From: Treponema sp.
GTDB lineage: Bacteria > Spirochaetota > Spirochaetia > Treponematales > Breznakiellaceae
Assembly (NCBI GenBank): GCA_031273185.1
Contig: JAISSG010000054.1
Span: forward strand, 1-11,835
Direction: 5' to 3'
Length of the DNA: 11,835 nt
Position 1 is the stretch's first letter; each line of letters starts with the position of its first letter. The notes beneath the pieces were generated by a model. It searched no databases and was not told the origin of the DNA. It saw only the letters and a program-made list of their open reading frames with translations. Positions 6,740 through 11,835 of the stretch are shown in pieces. The position numbers and the translations under genes are program-made.

Positions 6740-7621
6740 CTAACAAAAAACCATCGTGCCAATCCCCTCGTCGGTGAAAAGCTCGATTAACAGGGCATGG
6801 GGTATGCGCCCGTCGATGATGTGGGCGTTTTTCACTCCGCCGTCAAAGGCAAGAGCGCAGCAATCCACCTTGGGAATCATGCCCTTGCTGATTATGCCTT
6901 CTTTTTTTAGCTGATCCAGCTCCTGGCGCATTGCCGTCTTGATAAGCGAGTCGGGATCGTCCACATTGCGGAGTATGCCCCGCACGTCGGTCATCAGCAT
7001 GAGCTTTTCCGCTGAAAGGGCCGCGGCGATTTTGGCGGCTGCGGTATCGGCGTTGACGTTGAGCGGGAGGCCGTTGTCCTCGCCAATACCGTAGGCAACC
7101 GAGGAGACCACCGGGATAAAGCCGGAATCCAGCACGGAGTTCAGTACACCAGCGTCTACGTCCTTGATTTCGCCGACCAGCCCGTAATCCTCGCCGGGGA
7201 TTTTCCTCGCCTTGAGCATCGCCCCGTCAATCCCGCACAGCCCGATTGCCTTTCCCCCCGCTTTCTGGATAAGTCCGGTAATGTCCTTGTTTACCTTGCC
7301 GCACAGCACCATCTGGACGATTTCCATTGTTTCATCGTCCGTGTAGCGCAGTCCGTTTACATAGCGGCTTTCCTTGCCGGTTTTTTTCAGCATGGCGTTG
7401 ATCTCCGGCCCGCCCCCATGTACCAGCACGGTCCGTATGCCAACGCACGCCATGAGAATAATGTCCTGAATGACGGCAGACTTGAGCGCATCGTTGATCA
7501 TGGCGTTGCCACCGTACTTCACCACAATGGTCTTCCCATGAAACCGCTGGATATACGGCAGTGCATGAACCAGCACCTCAGCCCGCACATTATTGTTAAA
7601 ATCCTTCGCGCCATTACTCAT
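6740..7621 (-). CDS. argB: Acetylglutamate kinase (ArgB)
   Basis: This enzyme phosphorylates N-acetylglutamate, the second step of arginine synthesis, in the cytoplasm. The 293-residue length and all motifs are normal: phosphate-binding Lys35 in VVKYGGNAM, HGGGPEI 68-74, NVNADTAA 188-195 and GMIPKV with catalytic Lys251. The N-terminal helix ALPYIQRFHGKT and the C-terminal HALLIELFTDEGIGTM are features of the hexameric, arginine-inhibited kinases, so feedback control here is likely. The ATG at 7621 was chosen over a longer frame (from 7747) because AAGGGA (7636-7631) precedes it by 9 nt, the protein then starts MSNGAKDF, and the longer frame would run back across the leader repeat and into argJ. 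It is the last gene of the operon. Confidence 0.95.
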   Translation of the reverse strand: MSNGAKDFNNNVRAEVLVHALPYIQRFHGKTIVVKYGGNAMINDALKSAVIQDIILMACVGIRTVLVHGGGPEINAMLKKTGKESRYVNGLRYTDDETMEIVQMVLCGKVNKDITGLIQKAGGKAIGLCGIDGAMLKARKIPGEDYGLVGEIKDVDAGVLNSVLDSGFIPVVSSVAYGIGEDNGLPLNVNADTAAAKIAAALSAEKLMLMTDVRGILRNVDDPDSLIKTAMRQELDQLKKEGIISKGMIPKVDCCALAFDGGVKNAHIIDGRIPHALLIELFTDEGIGTMVFC

Positions 7622-7640
7622 TCTTAATCTTCCCTTTTCT

Positions 7641-7661
7641 CTCTGCTCTCTGCTCTTTGTC
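7641..7661. repeat. Three-unit heptamer repeat in the argJ-argB gap
   Basis: The plus strand reads CTCTGCT CTCTGCT CTTTGTC, which on the transcribed strand is GACAAAG AGCAGAG AGCAGAG. This is one base from the GAGCAAA units of the array at 10764-10805. It fills about half of the 43-base intergenic gap and ends just upstream of the argB ribosome site. Confidence 0.6.
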
Positions 7662-7664
7662 TTA

Positions 7665-8888
7665 CTATGTTCTGTAGTCTCCGTTGATCTTAACGTAGTC
7701 GTAGGTAAGGTCGCAGCCCCAAGCCGTTGCCGTGCCGCTTCCGCCACCCGTGTTCACGTTGATCTCTATTTCCTCTTCCGAAAGAATCTTCTTGGCTTCA
7801 TTTTCGCAAAAGCCAAGCGGCTGGCCGCTACCGAACACGGCGATTTCACCGGCAGGGCTTTTGAAACTTACGCTGGTTGTGGCGGGGTTGAATTCTGCGC
7901 CGGAATAGCCCATTGCGCAGAGTATGCGTCCCCAGTTGGCATCGGCGCCGAAACACGCCGTTTTGACGAGGCTGGAAGCGGCGACCGATTTTGCCAGAAC
8001 TTCGGCGGCCTGTTCGCTGTCTGCGCCGCAAACGGTAACGGTTACCAGTTTGGTTGCGCCTTCGCCGTCCCGTGCCAAAGCCCGTGCCAGTTTGACGCAA
8101 GCCGCTTCCAGCGCCTCGGCAAAAATCGCATAGTCGGCGTTTTCCGTGGCGATGGGCGCAGCGCCCGACGTGCCGTTGGCAAGGATGATGACCGTGTCGT
8201 TAGTCGATGTGTCGCCGTCCACGGTAACTCGGTTAAAGGAACGCCGCACGGCCTGACGCAGGCTTTTTTCCAGAAGCTCGCGGGAAATTGCCGCATCGGT
8301 GGTGAGGAAACAGAGCATGGTTGCCATGTTGGGGTGGATCATTCCGGCGCCTTTTACCATGCCGCCGATTCGCACCGCAACGCCGCCAAGATCAATTTCC
8401 AGCGACACTTCCTTCTTGCGGGTGTCGGTGGTCATGATCGCCTCAAGCGCTGCGGAGTGTCCGGCTTCGTCGCCGCGCAGACTGTTCGCCAGCGCGCCCA
8501 CGCTGTTTTCGATAGCGGCGATGGGCAACGGCACGCCGATAACACCGGTTGAGGCAACCGCCACGTCCTTGGGGCTGATGGCAAACTCATCGGCGGCAAG
8601 TTCCGCCATGCGCCGTGCCGAGGCAAGTCCCGCCTCGCCGGTGCAGGCGTTGGCGTTCCCCGAATTGGCGATGATCGCGTGGAGCTTGCCATTGGCGACG
8701 TGCTCCTGACTGACCAGCACGCAAGCCGCTTTTACCCGATTGGTGGTAAACATCGCCGCAGTGGTGCAGCTTTTTTCCGAATAGATAAGGGCAAGGTCCC
8801 GTTTTTTTGAGCTCGCCTTTATGCCGCACCAGATGCCGCCAGCCTTAAACCCCTTGGGCGCACAGACCCCGCCGGATATTTCTTTCAC
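7665..8888 (-). CDS. argJ: Ornithine acetyltransferase / glutamate N-acetyltransferase (ArgJ)
   Basis: This enzyme transfers acetyl from N-acetylornithine to glutamate, recycling the acetyl group in the cyclic arginine pathway; some members also use acetyl-CoA. The 407-residue length is typical. Key motifs are NSGNANACTG 75-84, STGVIG 113-118 (oxyanion region) and KGAGMIHPNMATML, where the chain self-cleaves before nucleophile Thr190. VTVDGDTSTNDT, GADANWGRI and the C-terminal DLTYDYVKINGDYRT follow. The start is a GTG (8888-8886) with GAGG 6 nt upstream, only 10 bases after the argC stop, so it belongs to the same operon. Whether it is mono- or bifunctional cannot be read from sequence alone. 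Confidence 0.95.
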   Translation of the reverse strand: MKEISGGVCAPKGFKAGGIWCGIKASSKKRDLALIYSEKSCTTAAMFTTNRVKAACVLVSQEHVANGKLHAIIANSGNANACTGEAGLASARRMAELAADEFAISPKDVAVASTGVIGVPLPIAAIENSVGALANSLRGDEAGHSAALEAIMTTDTRKKEVSLEIDLGGVAVRIGGMVKGAGMIHPNMATMLCFLTTDAAISRELLEKSLRQAVRRSFNRVTVDGDTSTNDTVIILANGTSGAAPIATENADYAIFAEALEAACVKLARALARDGEGATKLVTVTVCGADSEQAAEVLAKSVAASSLVKTACFGADANWGRILCAMGYSGAEFNPATTSVSFKSPAGEIAVFGSGQPLGFCENEAKKILSEEEIEINVNTGGGSGTATAWGCDLTYDYVKINGDYRT

Positions 8889-8898
8889 GCTTACCTCG

Positions 8899-10017
8899 TT
8901 AAAATAAGGCCGGAATCATTTCCAGACCGCTTGTCTCGTCAAAGCCACAAATCACGTTCATGTTCTGTACCGCCTGTCCCGCCGCGCCCTTGACCATGTT
9001 GTCAATCGCACTGCAAATGATCAGCGTAGAGCCACAGTGATCGAGATGCACCGAAATGTCGCAGTAATTGGACTGGCGCACCCGATTGGTTGCGGCGGTT
9101 ACGCCCTGCGGCAAAACCCGCACAAAGGGTTCGTCTTTGTAAAAATCAGCGTAGGCGCTGCGGATGGTTGCAGCCTTTTCGTCAATTTCCCCGCTGGGCG
9201 GTCGAACTTCCGCAGATGTGCCACCGCCCCGCCAGCCTTCGGCAAGGGGAATGTAAATCGTTGAGAGTATGCCACGGTTCATGGGGGCAAGGTGCGGGGT
9301 GAAGATCAGATGCGGGGCAGGGAAGTTATGCCGCGCCGCCATCGCCGCAACGTTATGTGCAATTTCCGGCGTGTGCCGGTGCGCGCCGACCTTGTACGCG
9401 GCGACCGAATCGGCGCATTCCGCGTAATGGAACGAGCGCTGGGGTTCCCGCCCGCCGCCCGATGCGCCGGAAGCGGCATCAACGATGACGGTGGCGGATG
9501 CCGCCGCAAGCCCCTTCGCCAGCGCCGGATACACGCCCAGCGATGCGCCCGTGGGGTAACAGCCCGGATTGCCGATAACTATTTTGCCAGAGGCGGCAAG
9601 TTCTTTGATGCGCCCTCTGTTCAGTTCGGGCAGTCCGTACACCGAATGGGTAAACAGTTCGGGGTACTTGTGGGTTTTGCCGTACCATGCATGGTAGGTC
9701 GCCTCGTCATCGTCAAAACGGAAATCTGCGGACAGGTCGATAAACGGTATCCCCTTTTCGACGCAGGTTTTTGCATACTGTTCCCCAACGCCGTGGGGCA
9801 GGGCGGCGAACACCACGTCTGCGGCGGCAAGCACCCGTTCGGCATCGACCAAGGGCAGCGTTATGCGATCAAAAAAGTTCGGGTACACGTCCTCGATCTG
9901 TTTCCCCTCGAAGCTCACCGAGGAGAGTATCAGCGAGTCTACCTTGGGATGCCCCGAAAGCAGCCTGACCAGTTCCGCGCCGGCGTAACCGGTCGCCCCG
10001 ATAACACCCGCCTTCAC
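8899..10017 (-). CDS. argC: N-acetyl-gamma-glutamyl-phosphate reductase (ArgC)
   Basis: This NADPH-dependent enzyme reduces N-acetylglutamyl phosphate to the semialdehyde, the third step of arginine synthesis. Its 372 residues are somewhat longer than usual. Motifs are GATGYAG 7-13 (nucleotide binding), the catalytic Cys153 in NPGCYPTG, GASGGGR 184-190 and the active-site GAHRHTPEI 211-219. The extra length comes mainly from an insertion at about 261-276 (WRGGGTSAEVRPPSG) between the IYIPLAE strand and the next helix, encoded by an imperfect DNA palindrome. The start is GTG (10017-10015), with AAGGAG 5 nt upstream inside the 3' end of the preceding gene; that gene's TAG overlaps it by one base (TAGTG), indicating translational coupling. 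Confidence 0.95.
   Translation of the reverse strand: MKAGVIGATGYAGAELVRLLSGHPKVDSLILSSVSFEGKQIEDVYPNFFDRITLPLVDAERVLAAADVVFAALPHGVGEQYAKTCVEKGIPFIDLSADFRFDDDEATYHAWYGKTHKYPELFTHSVYGLPELNRGRIKELAASGKIVIGNPGCYPTGASLGVYPALAKGLAAASATVIVDAASGASGGGREPQRSFHYAECADSVAAYKVGAHRHTPEIAHNVAAMAARHNFPAPHLIFTPHLAPMNRGILSTIYIPLAEGWRGGGTSAEVRPPSGEIDEKAATIRSAYADFYKDEPFVRVLPQGVTAATNRVRQSNYCDISVHLDHCGSTLIICSAIDNMVKGAAGQAVQNMNVICGFDETSGLEMIPALF
9193..9236. repeat. Imperfect palindrome inside argC
   Basis: GCTGGGCGGT (9193-9202) pairs with ACCGC (9223-9227) and CCAGC (9232-9236), with a 4-base bulge and a 20-base loop. It encodes the extra loop of ArgC. It could be a small palindromic insertion element or a GC-rich coincidence. 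Confidence 0.35.
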
Positions 10018-10682
10018 TATAGCTCCTTGTCAGCGGTGGTGGTTAGGCTGGCGTATACCTCGTCGGCAGTTTTTGCGTTTAAGAGGGATACCCGAAGCTC
10101 CCGGTTTTTAAGCTGGGCGCTGAAGTAGGAAAGGGTTTGCAGGTAGTCGGCGTGCTGGTTGTAGGCGGCGGCGATCATAAAGAGCAGGCGCACCGGCTCG
10201 TCGTCCAAGGGGTTGAAATCAACGATATCGACATGGCTGACACCGACGGAAACCACCAGATCGGTTATCGACTGGAGGCGGACGTGGGGGATGGCAATAC
10301 CCCTGCCGATGGCGGTGCTCATCAGCTCCTCCCGTTTGAGAATTTCCAGGGAGAGTTCCTGGCTGTTTTTTACCTGGGGGGCCGTGGCGAGGTTTGCCGC
10401 AAGCGCAAGCAGGGCATCGCGTTTTGCCGGGTAATCGAGAAAAATCACCCGATCAGGCGAAAGGATGCTCTGCATCTGGATGGGGCTAAGGCGGTTGCCC
10501 AGCCTGCCGGCGGAAAGGCGGTCGTTGACCCACTGCTCGATTTCGGACCTCTTGAACCGCCAAACGGTGCCTATCTTCCCCGACGGAATTTCGCCCTTCT
10601 GCGCCCAGTCGTACACGGTGCGCTCGGACACCCGCAGATATTTTGCGACTTCTTCGATGGTCAGAATGCCATTTTCAATCAT
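10017..10682 (-). CDS. HTH (excisionase-type) + PTS EIIA domain regulator
   Basis: The 221-residue protein has two parts. Residues 6-54 form an excisionase/MerR-like helix-turn-helix (LTIEEVAKYLRVSERTVYDW, then WRFKRSEIEQWV). Residues 70-215 are a fructose/Ntr-type PTS EIIA domain with phospho-acceptor His133 in GRGIAIPH and a second conserved His177 in QHADYL. EIIA-Ntr proteins take phosphate from the nitrogen PTS and regulate targets by phosphorylation state; coupling to a DNA-binding domain suggests a transcription regulator. It is the first gene of the argCJB operon, overlapping argC by one base. The ATG at 10682 is preferred over an upstream TTG (10709); neither has a ribosome site, and an extended -10 promoter sits just upstream. 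The target sites and phosphodonor are unknown. Confidence 0.85.
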   Translation of the reverse strand: MIENGILTIEEVAKYLRVSERTVYDWAQKGEIPSGKIGTVWRFKRSEIEQWVNDRLSAGRLGNRLSPIQMQSILSPDRVIFLDYPAKRDALLALAANLATAPQVKNSQELSLEILKREELMSTAIGRGIAIPHVRLQSITDLVVSVGVSHVDIVDFNPLDDEPVRLLFMIAAAYNQHADYLQTLSYFSAQLKNRELRVSLLNAKTADEVYASLTTTADKEL

Positions 10683-10689
10683 ACTGTCT

Positions 10690-10719
10690 ATTTTAGCACA
10701 AAACCGCAAGGAATGTCTA
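10690..10719 (-). promoter_or_regulatory. Arginine operon promoter (extended -10)
   Basis: On the minus strand, TAGACA (10719-10714, 5 of 6 matches to TTGACA) is followed by an 18-base spacer and TGCTAAAAT, an extended -10 (hexamer 10695-10690). The predicted transcript start, about 10683, is adjacent to the ATG at 10682. No ribosome site is present, so the message may be leaderless. Confidence 0.5.
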
Positions 10720-10728
10720 TGTATTCAG

Positions 10729-10826
10729 GGGGAATGAAGAATGGGGAATGGGGATAGAGGAATGAGCAAAGAGCAAAGAGCAAAGAGCAAAGAGCAAAGA
10801 GCAAAGAGCAGTGAGGAATGGGGAAT
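10729..10826. repeat. 14-unit heptamer array upstream of the arginine operon
   Basis: Fourteen 7-base units lie in perfect register on the plus strand: GGGGAAT, GAAGAAT, GGGGAAT, GGGGATA, GAGGAAT, six GAGCAAA, GAGCAGT, GAGGAAT, GGGGAAT. The central GAGCAAA block is flanked on both sides by GAGGAAT and GGGGAAT, so the variants change step by step. The array lies about 10 bases beyond the arginine operon -35 region. Confidence 0.93.
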
Positions 10827-10856
10827 GGGTGGGCTTTACCCATTAGGTGCACATCA

Positions 10857-11036
10857 TTAAGCGGCGTTGCTTAAATAATATATGTTAGGCGCAACATAGT
10901 CAATCGGTGCCGAATGCAGACGAATACGGTTATGGTACGCTTCAATGTACAGAAAAACCGATTGCCTGGCCTCCACAGCCGTGTGCTTGCCGTCCAGCGT
11001 TTCCACCTCCCCCTTGGGCATCCTGAAAAATGATTC
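10857..11036 (-). pseudogene. IS3-family transposase, C-terminal fragment
   Basis: Reading leftward from about 11036, the frame encodes ESFFRMPKGEVETLDGKHT, then VFLYIEAYHNRIRLHSAP, ending at TAA (10859-10857). This matches the last third of IS3-family OrfB: the catalytic Glu in ESFFxxxK, the ARxxxFxYIEAYxNRxRxHSA block and the short tail. The upstream Asp residues and the N-terminus are missing. The frame continues upstream of 11036 but stops looking like a transposase, and base composition turns AT-rich there, marking the breakpoint. It is non-functional. No terminal repeats were found. Confidence 0.8.
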
Positions 11037-11038
11037 GG

Positions 11039-11068
11039 TTGACAAATATTTTTTAGATATGGTATATT
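11039..11068 (+). promoter_or_regulatory. Near-consensus promoter for the AT-rich lipoprotein
   Basis: A perfect TTGACA (11039-11044) is separated by 18 bases from TATATT (11063-11068), which also carries the TGn extension (TGGTATATT). The -35 starts at the edge of the IS3 fragment. The predicted start near 11075 leaves a leader of only about 11 bases with GGAG (11075-11078) at its end. Confidence 0.55.
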
Positions 11069-11085
11069 TTTCTTGGAGATGTCTA

Positions 11086-11766
11086 ATGATAAAAAAAATA
11101 TCATTTGTATTATGTGTCATAGCAATTATTTTTTCATGTAAAGGGGCTCAAACAAATAATCAATTGTTGGAAAATATCAATAAAACTATGGTATATTTTA
11201 ATTATACCAAAAATGAAATATGTTTGCTTGATATAGATACAGGGGCAGTGATAAAGAGTCATAAACTTGATTTTGATGTTCAGCAATACGGTGTAGATAA
11301 ATACGGTTATAGAAGCAAATGGTATTATTCAAATGGCGATAGAAATATATATTTAATGCGAAGTTATATAGATTGGAATAACCATTCAAATAATAATATA
11401 AGAATATCCAAAATAGATATTGAAACATTTGAAGTATCGGAAATATTTTATTCAACTGAAGATTTTCATAATTTTTGTGTTTTAGATGATTATTTATATT
11501 TATTGAGCCATGCTGAGCCTTCAACTGGACAATCAAATCCAGAAATAAATTATATTGTTAAATATAATTTATTAGACGAGACGCAGGAAATAATTGACTT
11601 TAATAAATTATTATCAAAAGATGAACAAATATATGCACATGATTTTTATGTAGCTGAAAATGCGATAATCCTTAATGGTTGGTATGGAAAATTGCAATTA
11701 AAGAATATATACCAATACATTAGTGTCCAAAATAAATCGCCCATCTACCATGTAAACTCCAAATAG
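11086..11766 (+). CDS. AT-rich hypothetical lipoprotein
   Basis: This 226-residue protein starts MIKKISFVLCVIAIIFSC: a lysine-rich start, a hydrophobic stretch and a loose lipobox IFSC with Cys18, so a lipid-anchored envelope protein is predicted. The rest contains repeated strand-turn patterns (ICLLDIDTGAVIKSHKL, IRISKIDIETFEV, CVLDDYLYLLS, IVKYNLLDETQEI) suggestive of beta-propeller blades, but too few for a full propeller. The ATG at 11086 has GGAG (11075-11078) 7 nt upstream; a longer frame from 10945 runs through the IS3 remnant and was rejected. Composition is strikingly AT-rich (for example 11 G/C in 11341-11400) compared with neighbouring arg genes, suggesting separate origin. The last ten or so codons return to a more balanced composition, so the C-terminus may be truncated. 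Family not recognised. Confidence 0.7.
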   Translation: MIKKISFVLCVIAIIFSCKGAQTNNQLLENINKTMVYFNYTKNEICLLDIDTGAVIKSHKLDFDVQQYGVDKYGYRSKWYYSNGDRNIYLMRSYIDWNNHSNNNIRISKIDIETFEVSEIFYSTEDFHNFCVLDDYLYLLSHAEPSTGQSNPEINYIVKYNLLDETQEIIDFNKLLSKDEQIYAHDFYVAENAIILNGWYGKLQLKNIYQYISVQNKSPIYHVNSK

Positions 11767-11812
11767 TATTGCGACGCTAAGTTTGGTTTTGGCGGCGGGC
11801 CGCTACCGCATA

Positions 11813-11833
11813 GGAATTCAAAAAGCGAATTCC
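11813..11833. repeat. Inverted repeat at the right edge
   Basis: GGAATTC (11813-11819) and GAATTCC (11827-11833) are perfect inverted complements around the loop AAAAAGC. It could be a terminator stem for the AT-rich lipoprotein or an element end, but the window stops before any T-run can be seen. Confidence 0.4.
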
Positions 11834-11835
11834 GT

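Noticed and set aside
7622..7747. N-terminal extension of ArgB (42 residues)
   Set aside because: It runs through the heptamer leader and the end of argJ. The ATG at 7621 has its own ribosome site and gives the normal family length.
7593..8552. Plus-strand frame of 319 codons opposite argJ
   Set aside because: The opposite strand encodes ArgJ with all catalytic motifs. The plus-strand frame has no recognisable domain and follows from the high GC at codon third positions.
9292..10128. Plus-strand frame of 278 codons opposite argC
   Set aside because: It is a shadow of ArgC and the end of the EIIA gene, with no start signals and arginine-rich composition typical of antisense frames.
10729..10826. 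Possible CRISPR array
   Set aside because: The repeats are contiguous 7-mers with no spacers, and no cas gene is present.
10945..11085. Longer start for the AT-rich lipoprotein
   Set aside because: The extra 47 residues cross the IS3 transposase remnant antisense and hide the signal peptide. GGAG and a strong promoter support the ATG at 11086.

Overview
The window comes from a bacterial chromosome of moderate to high GC that has been eroded by insertion sequences. Several features would fit a Treponema-like spirochaete: loose-consensus lipoprotein signals, a CsgG/TPR-type lipoprotein, a helix-turn-helix protein fused to a PTS EIIA domain, and old transposase fragments. That placement is inference; no rRNA or marker gene is present. 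Most of the window is housekeeping metabolism on the minus strand.

Left part (1-5075). A partial minus-strand gene of unknown function runs off the left edge. A plus-strand CsgG/TPR-like lipoprotein follows, and its stop codon overlaps the stop of hisC. The histidine operon reads leftward: one long gene encodes HisA, HisI and HisE as a single polypeptide, and it is joined by a TAATG overlap to hisC. The HisA-HisI linker is made of a 14-unit heptamer array (CCCCAGT type; GGGGACT on the coding strand). A secreted or membrane-anchored DNA/RNA non-specific endonuclease lies divergent from the his operon and may use a non-ATG start.

Middle (5076-6739). A two-gene minus-strand operon encodes a HAD-family phosphatase and a PlsC-type 1-acylglycerol-3-phosphate acyltransferase, with an ATGA overlap. 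Between it and argB lies a frameshifted C-terminal fragment of an IS4-family transposase, which still shows the Y-(2)-R-(3)-E-(6)-K signature.

Right-centre (6740-10682). This is an arginine operon in the order HTH-EIIA regulator, argC, argJ, argB, all leftward. ArgJ recycles acetyl groups, ArgB carries the N-terminal signature of arginine-inhibited kinases, and the first gene couples a DNA-binding domain to a phosphorylatable PTS IIA domain. The operon promoter is an extended -10 element placed so close to the ATG that the transcript may be leaderless.

Right end (10683-11835). A second 14-unit heptamer array (GGGGAAT/GAGCAAA) lies upstream of the arginine operon. Next comes a C-terminal fragment of an IS3-family transposase, and then an AT-rich small lipoprotein gene with a near-consensus promoter that begins at the IS remnant boundary. 

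No clear defence island, CRISPR array or complete mobile element is present. The most unusual signals are a family of related 7-bp repeats found at several loci (one forming a protein linker), the HisA-HisI-HisE fusion, and the EIIA regulator that leads the arginine operon.
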